This document shows positions 52,690 through 59,590 of a stretch of DNA of 64,000 nucleotides, in pieces. The stretch lies in contig JAGATY010000013.1 in the NCBI GenBank assembly GCA_017621035.1, positions 1 through 64,000 of the forward strand, read 5' to 3'. The position numbers and the translations under genes are program-made. The notes beneath the pieces are model-generated. The model ran no database searches. It had not been told where the DNA came from and saw only the letters and a list, made by a program, of their open reading frames with translations. This DNA is from Bacteroides sp. Lineage in GTDB: Bacteria; Bacteroidota; Bacteroidia; Bacteroidales; Bacteroidaceae. Numbering within the stretch: the first letter of the stretch is position 1; each line of letters starts with the position of its first letter.

Positions 52690-53762
52690 TCTAAATCTCT
52701 ATTACTGATATAGCTTCTCCACTTCTCTATCAGGGCTGTCATATCCTCGGGCATCTCGGAGTCGAAGTACATCTCCTCACCGGTGACGGGATGCACAAAG
52801 CCTAGGGTTTTGGCATGAAGTGCCTGACGTGGGCAAGTATCGAAGCAGTTGTTTACAAATTGTTTGTATTTGGAAAAATGGGTCCCTTTCAAGATTTCGT
52901 GACCACCGTAGCGCTCATCGTTGAAAAGGATGTGACCGATGTGTTTCATGTGGACGCGAATTTGGTGAGTACGTCCGGTTTCAAGTACACACTCCACCAG
53001 GGTGACATAGCCCAAGCGTTCCAGTACCCGATAGTGGGTAACGGCATGTTTTCCCTCTCCATCGGGAACTACCGCCATCTGCATACGGTCTTTAGGATTA
53101 CGGGCAATGTCTCCGGTTACAGTACCTTCATCACTCTCTACATTGCCCCAAAGCAAGGCACGATAACGACGTTTGGTTGTCTTGTGGAAGAACTGGTTAC
53201 CGAGATGTGTCTTGGCATCTGGAGTTTTAGCTATCACCAGCAGGCCGGAAGTATCTTTGTCGATACGATGTACCAATCCTACGTGCGGGTCATTGGCATC
53301 GTAGTCAGGCACATCTTTCATGTGCCAGGCTATCGCATTCACCAGCGTACCGTGATAATTGCCGTGCCCGGGATGCACCACCAGGCCGGCTGGCTTGTTC
53401 ACCACCATCAGGTACTTGTCTTCATAAACTATATTAAGAGGAATATCTTCGGGAATAACATCATTCTCATAGCGCGGGCGATCCATCATGATGGTGATAA
53501 CATCCTGTGGTTTCACCTTATAGCTACTCTTCACTGCCTTGCCATTGGCCATTACAAAGCCCTGTTCAGCAGCCTTCTGGATACGGTTACGAGAGGAGTT
53601 GGGCAGACGATCGAAGAGATACTTGTCCACCCGCATCTGTTCCTGTCCTCTATCTACCACCACACGGAAGTGCTCATAGAGTTGAGCCTCATCACCCACC
53701 GGTTCGATATCGTCCAGGTCGTCGTTATCCAGTTCTAAGTTATCAGGGAGTTCTTCAATCAT
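52686..53762 (-). CDS. rluD: RluD-type pseudouridine synthase with S4 domain
   Basis: The 358-residue protein has an acidic N-terminus (residues 1-24), an S4 RNA-binding domain (about 44-95) and the catalytic core with HRIDKDTSGL (D168) and TGRTHQIRVHM. RluD modifies 23S rRNA helix 69; the S4 domain and length fit that group, though RluC-like enzymes are close. It is translationally coupled to ddl by a 4-base overlap and lies 12 bp after the PASTA gene. Confidence 0.92.
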   Translation of the reverse strand: MIEELPDNLELDNDDLDDIEPVGDEAQLYEHFRVVVDRGQEQMRVDKYLFDRLPNSSRNRIQKAAEQGFVMANGKAVKSSYKVKPQDVITIMMDRPRYENDVIPEDIPLNIVYEDKYLMVVNKPAGLVVHPGHGNYHGTLVNAIAWHMKDVPDYDANDPHVGLVHRIDKDTSGLLVIAKTPDAKTHLGNQFFHKTTKRRYRALLWGNVESDEGTVTGDIARNPKDRMQMAVVPDGEGKHAVTHYRVLERLGYVTLVECVLETGRTHQIRVHMKHIGHILFNDERYGGHEILKGTHFSKYKQFVNNCFDTCPRQALHAKTLGFVHPVTGEEMYFDSEMPEDMTALIEKWRSYISNRDLE

Positions 53763-53774
53763 AGGAGGAAAAGA

Positions 53775-54428
53775 TTAGAACCAAGAGTCTTCAGCCTTTG
53801 CCGGAGTTGTAGCCGGTTTGACTTGATGTCTTGAGAGGGAATCTTGCAAACTATTCAGGGAATCAAGTGCCAATGCGCCTCCATCGCCCACTTCCAACGT
53901 CACGGTTGCCCCCATCGGAATCTTCTCACCAATGGCAAGTGAGCGATTGTTATAACGGACGCCATAGACCCAGTCTTTCTCTCCCGCCACCAGTTTTACC
54001 GAATCCAATTTAAAGCCAGAAGCCAACAAACGAGCCTCTGCCTGACGCAAAGAGCTGTTATCGGCCACATCAGGAACTAGTTGCAGAGGGACACTTTGAG
54101 TATTCACTGTCAGATAAACAATACGTCCTTTCTTCACCTTGTGTCCTGCCGAGGGGTTACAATCAAGCACACAACCGGCCGGTTCATCCTTGATATAGGT
54201 TGAGTCTGAAATAACAGCCACCAACTGCTGACGGGCAAAAGCCTCCTCTGCCTGTTTCACGCTCAAACCTTTTACTTCAGGTACTACCACAGCCTCACCA
54301 TGGCGGGTATAACTATCCAGCCAGTTTAACACACCCACCAGCAAAGCCACCACAACCAGCACCATTGCCAGCAGGTTTCCCCAGAAATATTTATTGCTTT
54401 TGAAAGAGAAAAATTCTTTTATCGTCAT
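53775..54428 (-). CDS. Membrane-anchored PASTA-domain protein
   Basis: The 217-residue protein has one transmembrane segment (LLAMVLVVVALLVGVLNWL, about 18-37) followed by two PASTA domains (VVPEVKGLSVKQAEEAFARQ and LVPDVADNSSLRQAEARLLA) and a short disordered tail. PASTA domains bind peptidoglycan fragments or D-Ala-D-Ala-like groups. There is no kinase or transpeptidase domain, unlike the usual PASTA proteins. Being first in a run with ddl suggests a cell-wall sensing or scaffolding role. Confidence 0.9.
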   Translation of the reverse strand: MTIKEFFSFKSNKYFWGNLLAMVLVVVALLVGVLNWLDSYTRHGEAVVVPEVKGLSVKQAEEAFARQQLVAVISDSTYIKDEPAGCVLDCNPSAGHKVKKGRIVYLTVNTQSVPLQLVPDVADNSSLRQAEARLLASGFKLDSVKLVAGEKDWVYGVRYNNRSLAIGEKIPMGATVTLEVGDGGALALDSLNSLQDSLSRHQVKPATTPAKAEDSWF

Positions 54429-54509
54429 AACTGTTCGCTATTTTCAGCAAAGATAGATATAAAAAATGAGAGAAAAGGCAGAGAGCAATAATAAAGTTGT
54501 ACCGAAAGG

Positions 54510-55160
54510 CTAGATGCCTAAGGTTTTAGACGATTGCTTACCTAACAAGACGTTTAAATCTTCCCACCAGTCAGCATTCTGCTTCACATGCAACCCTTTG
54601 ATACCTACAGCCTCTGCAGCCAGAATGTTTTTCAAGCTATCATCCACAAAAAGAGTCTCTTCTGCCTTCATACCGTCTCTATTCAACGCTTGCTGGAATA
54701 TATCCGGATTGGGTTTATAGGCTCCCATCTCATAGCTGCAGAACAAGGAATCAAAGTAGAACGATATAGGCTTACCATCTGAACTAAAACGCTGACTACG
54801 TGTAAAGTCCATGATAAAAGGGTTGGTATTGCTCAACAAACAGAGATGATAATGCTCCTTCAGTTCCAGCAAATGATGCAATCTTTCTACCGGAACATCT
54901 CGAATAAAACCTAACCAACAGTACTGAGCCTTTTCCCAACTGACTGATTCACACCCCGAGGCAGAAGCCATTCTGCGACAGAACTCCTCGGCGTCAATCT
55001 TTCCGGTTTCCACATCCAGAAAGAAATCCTTCTGTCCATACTCACCCATATAATAGTCAGCATCTATTCCTGCTTCACGAAACCGCCGGAAAGCCTCTGC
55101 AGTATTTTGGCGGAAAATCACACCGCCCATATCAAACAATATATTTTTTATCATTCTCAT
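54510..55160 (-). CDS. HAD superfamily hydrolase
   Basis: The 216-residue HAD-IA phosphatase has motif I in LFDMGGV (the first Asp is present; the second position is Gly rather than Asp), SNTNPF (motif II) and the motif IV acidic region FVDDSLKNI. Loss of the second motif-I Asp is seen in several HAD-IA members, such as alpha-D-glucose-1-phosphate phosphatase YihX-type proteins (FDLGNV). The likely activity is on a sugar phosphate. The ATG at 55154 is an alternative start. Confidence 0.9.
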   Translation of the reverse strand: MRMIKNILFDMGGVIFRQNTAEAFRRFREAGIDADYYMGEYGQKDFFLDVETGKIDAEEFCRRMASASGCESVSWEKAQYCWLGFIRDVPVERLHHLLELKEHYHLCLLSNTNPFIMDFTRSQRFSSDGKPISFYFDSLFCSYEMGAYKPNPDIFQQALNRDGMKAEETLFVDDSLKNILAAEAVGIKGLHVKQNADWWEDLNVLLGKQSSKTLGI

Positions 55161-55216
55161 TACACCGTTTTATTGAATATAAGCTTCGCAAGAACAACTT
55201 ACAAGAGTTGGCCAAA

Positions 55217-55254
55217 CAAGAAAAGCCGCAAAAAACTTTTTCGTTTCTTGCGGC
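55217..55254 (-). terminator. Terminator after rpmH
   Basis: On the minus strand GCCGCAAGAAA pairs with TTTTTTGCGGC and is followed by TTTTCTTGTTT, directly downstream of rpmH. Confidence 0.8.
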
Positions 55255-55278
55255 CCTCTTATTCTTTCAAAGTGAGGC

Positions 55279-55440
55279 TTATGCCTTTACACCGTTGTAT
55301 TCGTCAGAAACAGTCAGTTTCTTTCTGCCCTTTGCACGACGTGCAGCCAATACTCTACGGCCGTTAGCAGTAGCCATTCTCTCACGGAAACCGTGTTTGT
55401 TTTTTCTCTTTCTGTTAGAGGGTTGGTAAGTTCTTTTCAT
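55279..55440 (-). CDS. rpmH: Ribosomal protein L34 (bL34)
   Basis: The 53-residue reading frame starts [19 protein letters not shown] and continues with [18 protein letters not shown], the full L34 signature. Its tail DEYNGVKA extends a few residues beyond the bacterial norm, as I recall for Bacteroidales. L34 is a small basic protein of the large ribosomal subunit. Promoter and terminator lie directly on either side, so it is a single-gene unit. It is divergent from efp. Confidence 0.97.
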   Translation of the reverse strand: MKRTYQPSNRKRKNKHGFRERMATANGRRVLAARRAKGRKKLTVSDEYNGVKA

Positions 55441-55484
55441 CTTTCTATCTTATTTTACGTTATTATTCTCACGAATTCGGGCTG

Positions 55485-55515
55485 CAAAGATAGAGGCTTT
55501 TTTCAAATAAACCAA
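55485..55515 (-). promoter_or_regulatory. Promoter of rpmH
   Basis: On the minus strand TATCTTTG (55485-55492) and TTG (55513-55515) are 20 bases apart, 45 bp before the rpmH start. Confidence 0.6.
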
Positions 55516-55542
55516 GCGTTAACTCATTTTCTCTCAAAAGTT

Positions 55543-55574
55543 TTTGCGAATTCTACTGAATTCCATTACTTTTG
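55543..55574 (+). promoter_or_regulatory. Promoter of efp
   Basis: TTTG (55543-55546) and TACTTTTG (55567-55574) lie 20 bases apart, a full consensus match, 66 bp before the efp start and back to back with the rpmH promoter. Confidence 0.7.
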
Positions 55575-55639
55575 CACCCGCAAAAAGCTATTTAGCAACC
55601 GGATAATTCTAATATAAATCAAAATAAAGACTCTAAAGT

Positions 55640-56206
55640 ATGATAAATGCTCAAGACATTAAAATCGGAACTTGCATCCGCATGGATGGCAAACTCTATT
55701 TCTGTATCGACTTCCTGCATGTAAAGCCGGGAAAAGGTAACACCTTTATGCGTACAAAGCTGAAAGACGTAGTAAACGGTTACGTTTTGGAACGTCGTTT
55801 CAACATTGGTGAAAAGCTGGAAGATGTACGTGTAGAACGTCGTCCCCACCAATACCTTTATAAAGAAGGTGATGACTATTTGTTCATGAACCAAGAAACT
55901 TTTGACCAAATTCCCATCGCACACGACCTTATCAATGGTGTTGACTTCTTGCTGGAAGGTCAGGTTGTAGACGTAGTATCCGATGCTTCTACAGAAACAG
56001 TACTTTATGCAGACCTCCCCATCAAGGTTCAAATGAAGATTACTTATACAGAACCGGGATTGAAGGGCGATACCGCTACCAACACACTGAAGCCCGCTAC
56101 CGTAGAAAGTGGCGCAACCGTACGTGTTCCCCTCTTCATCAATGAAGGTGAAACTATCGAAATCGACACCCGCGACGGTTCTTACGTTGGCCGCGTAAAG
56201 GCATAA
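55640..56206 (+). CDS. efp: Elongation factor P
   Basis: The 188-residue protein has the three-domain EF-P layout. The domain I tip is HVKPGKGNTF, with the modified-lysine position at K32, and the end is the domain III signature IDTRDGSYVGRVKA. It relieves ribosome stalling at polyproline stretches. The way the lysine is modified (no epmAB in view) cannot be told. A terminator follows immediately. Confidence 0.97.
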   Translation: MINAQDIKIGTCIRMDGKLYFCIDFLHVKPGKGNTFMRTKLKDVVNGYVLERRFNIGEKLEDVRVERRPHQYLYKEGDDYLFMNQETFDQIPIAHDLINGVDFLLEGQVVDVVSDASTETVLYADLPIKVQMKITYTEPGLKGDTATNTLKPATVESGATVRVPLFINEGETIEIDTRDGSYVGRVKA

Positions 56207-56250
56207 GTACTAGCTTATCCGAATCAGGAATAAAAATACTTCGATACTAA

Positions 56251-56286
56251 GTCCCGAGGTTCTCTCTTGAGCCTCGGGACTTTTTT
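56251..56286 (+). terminator. Terminator after efp
   Basis: GTCCCGAGG (56251-56259) and CCTCGGGAC (56272-56280) form a perfect 9-bp stem followed by TTTTTT. Confidence 0.92.
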
Positions 56287-56342
56287 ATGTATAAATCCTT
56301 GCATCACCAACCGGTACTCCACAAGGCAGCAAGCCCCTTCTC

Positions 56343-56430
56343 AGGAAACAAAAGTTCTTTAGTTAGGAAAGAAACTTATTTCAGTCAGGAAATAAAAATC
56401 TAAAGATAAGGAAAGAAATCTTAATCAGCA
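56343..56430. repeat. 22-bp tandem array F (4 units)
   Basis: AGGAAA begins at 56343, 56365, 56387 and 56409, exactly 22 bp apart; the other 16 bases of each unit vary but stay A/T-rich. The array lies between efp and the convergent EamA gene and runs straight into a hairpin. Confidence 0.8.
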
Positions 56431-56513
56431 GCGCTGTTTCACCAATCAGCGCTGCTGATTAAGTAAACGGCGGTGGTGATTGGTGAAACAGCGCTGCTGA
56501 TTTACTTTTATTT
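56424..56513. repeat. Nested hairpin dividing arrays F and E
   Basis: ATCAGCAGCGCTG, TTTCACCAATCA and GCGCTGCTGAT are followed by the reversed set TGATTGGTGAAA and CAGCGCTGCTGAT. Several alternative stems are therefore possible, the longest about 25 bp. It interrupts what would otherwise be one run of AGGA-containing 22-bp units. Confidence 0.75.
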
Positions 56514-56589
56514 CAGGAAGAAGAGGAGTTTATAGCAGGAGAAAAGAGGTTTTATAGCAAGAGTAATGAGGTTTTGTAACAGGAGAAAT
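56502..56589. repeat. 22-bp tandem array E (3 clear units, 1 degenerate)
   Basis: TTTATAGCA begins at 56529 and 56551, with TTTGTAACA at 56573, exactly 22 bp apart; a degenerate unit precedes at 56502. Each unit also carries AGGAG or AAGAG at the same offset, echoing array F. The rest of the gap to 56751 holds no gene. Confidence 0.8.
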
Positions 56590-56751
56590 AAAAAGGCTAC
56601 CCATGAACCCGTACTGCAGTCATCTGTAAGGAAGAATATCAGCCACCACTGACGACCAATGTCAATTATAAGTGACGACCAGCCTTGTTCACAAGTGAAG
56701 CTTCAAGAAATTCCAAGACTCGCAAAGTACAACAAAGAGAAGACTCATCCT

Positions 56752-57642
56752 TTATCGCTTGGTAGAAATAATCATAAAGGTGACAGCAGCCATGGCTAGC
56801 AATATGCCGACAATAATGTTGTTGGTCAATGCCTCACCAAAAATCAGTGTACCCACCAGAATTGCAGTGATAGGCTCAAACACCCCAAGAACAGAAGCCT
56901 TCGTTGCCCCAATGTTTCGAGTGGCAATAGCCAACGAAGCCGTGGAAACAATAGTTGGAAGAAGTGCCAAGCCAACCAGATTAAGCCAATCCACTCTACT
57001 CTCAATACCGTCAGTAATACCTGTATCTGAAGCAATTATCTTTACCATAAAGAGGATGGCTCCTACGGAAAGTGAATAAAACGTCAGCAAAGAGTTGGAA
57101 ATGCTGCCGATGGTTTTACTTCGGTTGATGATGACTATAAAAAGGGCATACACCAAGGCCGAGCCTATGGAGAGCCAAACACCTATCGGATTGATTTCTT
57201 GCGTAGAATCGCTTTGCGTCATAATAATGACCCCGATAAATGTAACAACAATGGCAAGCCACACTTGCCATGAAGGAACCACCCGCAAGAAGACCATAAT
57301 CAATGCCACCACAACAGGATAAAGAAAAACAAGAGTAGTGGCCAGTCCCGAAGGAATATATTTATATGCCTCAAACAAGAAAAGACTGCTGGATGTATAT
57401 AGCAAACCTAGTATAAGCAATATCCCGGCCTGTTTCCACGACAGCTTGAAGCTTTGCCTATCAAACAGAAGTAGAGAGCCAAGTATCAGCACAGCAATAC
57501 CATAACGAAAAAAGAGAATAGACTCGATAGAGGCTCCATTCCTCATCAACGGCATACCGAAAAGCGGATTCAATCCGTAGGTAACACCTGTTATAATTCC
57601 AGCCGGGTAGCCTATCAACGCATTCTTACTAAGTGCTTTCAT
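56752..57642 (-). CDS. EamA family (DMT) transporter
   Basis: The 296-residue protein has ten hydrophobic segments in two EamA repeats (for example GVTYGLNPLFGMPLMR at the start and SVLGVFEPITAILVGTLIFGEALT near the end). It is a likely exporter of a small metabolite through the inner membrane. The substrate cannot be inferred. It stands alone, convergent with efp. A TACGTTTG element on the minus strand (57679-57686) may be its -7 box. Confidence 0.92.
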   Translation of the reverse strand: MKALSKNALIGYPAGIITGVTYGLNPLFGMPLMRNGASIESILFFRYGIAVLILGSLLLFDRQSFKLSWKQAGILLILGLLYTSSSLFLFEAYKYIPSGLATTLVFLYPVVVALIMVFLRVVPSWQVWLAIVVTFIGVIIMTQSDSTQEINPIGVWLSIGSALVYALFIVIINRSKTIGSISNSLLTFYSLSVGAILFMVKIIASDTGITDGIESRVDWLNLVGLALLPTIVSTASLAIATRNIGATKASVLGVFEPITAILVGTLIFGEALTNNIIVGILLAMAAVTFMIISTKR

Positions 57643-57762
57643 CCTGTTTTAACTCAATATCTTTGTTCTTGGAGGGTGCAAACGTACATAAAAAATCTTC
57701 TTGTTATTCGATGAAGACGTAAGAAACTACACCTTAAGAGAGCACATTCATTAAAAAGGTTT

Positions 57763-57864
57763 ATGAGTTTGAATGATTGGATAAAGGAGCAAAAACAAAG
57801 AGAATGGAGAGCCTATTTATTGAAAAACCTCAAAACGTTGATTAAATCAGGCCCATTTCGGTAA
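57763..57864 (+). CDS. Possible 33-residue small protein
   Basis: An ATG at 57763 follows AAAGG at a suitable distance and opens 33 codons reading MSLNDWIKEQKQREWRAYLL, then a basic tail ending in SGPFR, to a TAA at 57862. The amphipathic, basic and Trp-containing composition looks like a real or decayed short protein, but it is too short to test by eye and I know no match. It lies in the repeat-rich gap between the EamA and DUF4143 genes. Confidence 0.25.
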   Translation: MSLNDWIKEQKQREWRAYLLKNLKTLIKSGPFR

Positions 57865-57937
57865 AATTAACAAACTGCCCAAAAAAGAGATTAAGACATA
57901 GCAACCTATCAGCATCCCGTAACGTCAGTTCGGCAGA

Positions 57938-58161
57938 TGGTCTGAAAGACCAGGTGGCAAAGCCACTTTCAATAACCGCGGACTTTCAAGTCCGTGGATA
58001 GAGTAATTGATTTCTATCCATCCGTCTGGAAGACGGGGCCGGAGGCTATAGTAGTCTTACAGACCGCGTCTTTACAGACGCAAGGAGTGGAAAGGTACTA
58101 CCACCACGGGCTTAAAAGCCCGCGGCTACTATAGTACCTACGGTACCCGGTCTTTCAGACC
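57938..58161. repeat. Cluster of short hairpins
   Basis: At least six near-perfect hairpins follow each other: GGTCTGAAAGACC (57939-57951), CGGACTTTCAAGTCCG (57979-57994), CCGTCTGGAAGACGG (58022-58036), GCGTCTTTACAGACGC (58066-58081), CGGGCTTAAAAGCCCG (58107-58122) and GGTCTTTCAGACC (58149-58161). Their centres are 40-45 bp apart, with smaller stems between some of them (GGATAGA…TCTATCC, GTCTTACAGAC). Stem sequences differ but most loops are a short A/T run. No gene is present. Confidence 0.8.
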
Positions 58162-58263
58162 TTACGCCGAATTCAGGTTCCGTAGAACTGCTGGCGGCTC
58201 GTTTTTTGTTATAAGTTCTTGTCCGTATTCTATTTAATGAGTAACATTAAAGGCCCTTACAGC

Positions 58264-58345
58264 TTCCACAATGTCTGCCCCTCCTCAGTTCCCATCTTCC
58301 TGCGGATGGGAGGTTTTGCGGACATAGACGATGCCAGAGGTGGGT
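58264..58345 (-). pseudogene. Decayed 3' fragment of a TPR/LuxR regulator gene
   Basis: About 80 bp match the last part of the intact regulator gene at 59608-59690 in the same orientation. On the minus strand it still shows GTC TAT GTC CGC AAA ACC TCC, which encodes the VYVRKTS of the intact helix-turn-helix. One extra base (CCCATCCGC for CCATCCGC) shifts the frame, and an in-frame TGA follows. It is what remains of a paralogue or duplicated copy; the DUF4143 ATPase gene now lies between fragment and intact gene. Confidence 0.75.
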
Positions 58346-58354
58346 ATATCATGC

Positions 58355-59491
58355 TTAGATTTTTCTGAAATTAATCACACCGTTATGCGGGGATGGCAAT
58401 GAATCTGTTCCGTCATAAATGACTTGGGTAGATTTGACATCATCACCCAGTAGCGTACGCAGCACATTCATATTGGCAAAAAAATCGGGATTGATAATCT
58501 TGGCCGATTTGATTTCGTATGCTTTTATTTCATTCCCGTTTAACGAAAGGATGTCCACTTCCCGGGTCTTGTCTCTATAAAAGAACAGATTGTTCGACTC
58601 TCCACGGTTAAACCTCTGTTTCAGCATTTCACTGACAATCATGTTCTCGAATATTTCTCCTCTCAAAGGATGATGTTGCAATTGTTGAGGCTTTTCGATG
58701 CCCAATAGATAGCATACCAAACCGGTGTCATGAAAATAGATTTTAGGGGTCTTGGTCAAGCGCTTGCCTATGTTCCGATAGAAAGGTTGCAGCAGGAAAA
58801 GTATGTATGACGCTTCCAGTACACTGACCCATCGCTTAACAGTCACTCCGCTGACTCCTAATTCGCTTGATATGGACTGGGCGTTGAACTCTGTCCCAAT
58901 CCGTGACGCACATATTCGGATGAACTGTTGGAAAAGGTGAAGGTCGGGGATGTTGGATATTTGACGAACGTCCCGTTGGATATAGGTGCTTAAATAGCTG
59001 TCATATACTGTCAGAGGTGTTTTCCTGCTTCCCCAAATGGCAGGATAGAAACCACGGTACATGATTTCGTCTGTCGGTATTGTCTGAATTTCCGGCAATT
59101 CGTCGAAAGCCAAAGGAAGCAAGCGCCGGATGGCAACACGCCCGGCTAACGATTGGGATATGTTTTGCATTAAAAGGAAATCGCTGCTGCCTGATAACAC
59201 GAATCGTAATGAGGGGGTTTCATCAACCAACAACTGAATGGCAGAAAACAGTTCTGGCACAAGTTGGGCTTCATCAATGATGACCCCCTTGGTATATTGA
59301 CGAAGAAAACCCTCGGCATCCAGTTTCATTAATCTTTGCGTATTTTGCCGTTCCAGATTGATGTATTCATAATCGGGAAAAGCCATTTTGCAGAGCGTAG
59401 TTTTTCCGGATTGGCGAGGCCCTGTAACCGATATGACTGACCAATCATGGCTTAGTTCTATCAGATTTTGTTGGAGATTGCGTACTATCAT
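58355..59491 (-). CDS. AAA ATPase with DUF4143 domain
   Basis: The 378-residue protein has the P-loop GPRQSGKTTL (24-33), Walker B GVIIDEAQL, and the arginine/sensor block LSGSSDFLLMQNISQSLAGR. The C-terminal DUF4143 region has REVDILSLNGNEIKAYEIKSAK, which resembles a PD-(D/E)xK nuclease core (D..E-x-K). These proteins are widespread and their role is unresolved; toxin-antitoxin and nuclease functions have been suggested. It stands alone between a gene fragment and a near-perfect palindrome in its own leader, which suggests lateral acquisition. Confidence 0.93.
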   Translation of the reverse strand: MIVRNLQQNLIELSHDWSVISVTGPRQSGKTTLCKMAFPDYEYINLERQNTQRLMKLDAEGFLRQYTKGVIIDEAQLVPELFSAIQLLVDETPSLRFVLSGSSDFLLMQNISQSLAGRVAIRRLLPLAFDELPEIQTIPTDEIMYRGFYPAIWGSRKTPLTVYDSYLSTYIQRDVRQISNIPDLHLFQQFIRICASRIGTEFNAQSISSELGVSGVTVKRWVSVLEASYILFLLQPFYRNIGKRLTKTPKIYFHDTGLVCYLLGIEKPQQLQHHPLRGEIFENMIVSEMLKQRFNRGESNNLFFYRDKTREVDILSLNGNEIKAYEIKSAKIINPDFFANMNVLRTLLGDDVKSTQVIYDGTDSLPSPHNGVINFRKI

Positions 59492-59514
59492 ACTATCTTT
59501 TTTATATAAGCAAA

Positions 59515-59558
59515 GTGGACAAATCTAACATCTGATGTTAAATTTGTCCACAAATATA
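59515..59558 (-). promoter_or_regulatory. 37-bp palindrome over the DUF4143 promoter
   Basis: GTGGACAAAT-C-TAACATC (59515-59532) and GATGTTA-A-ATTTGTCCAC (59534-59551) are complementary at 17 of 18 positions. A -7-like TATATTTG on the minus strand (59551-59558) abuts it, so the palindrome spans the expected transcription start, 24 bp before the ATG. It could be a repressor site or a leader hairpin. Confidence 0.6.
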
Positions 59559-59590
59559 CGCGATGGATTTCAATTAAGCAAATTATTGGT

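Noticed and set aside
52815-53738. 307-codon plus-strand frame
   Set aside because: It is antisense to the RluD-type gene, which has full motifs and tight coupling to ddl.
57938-58161. The hairpin cluster as a CRISPR array
   Set aside because: The stems differ from one another, so there is no constant repeat.
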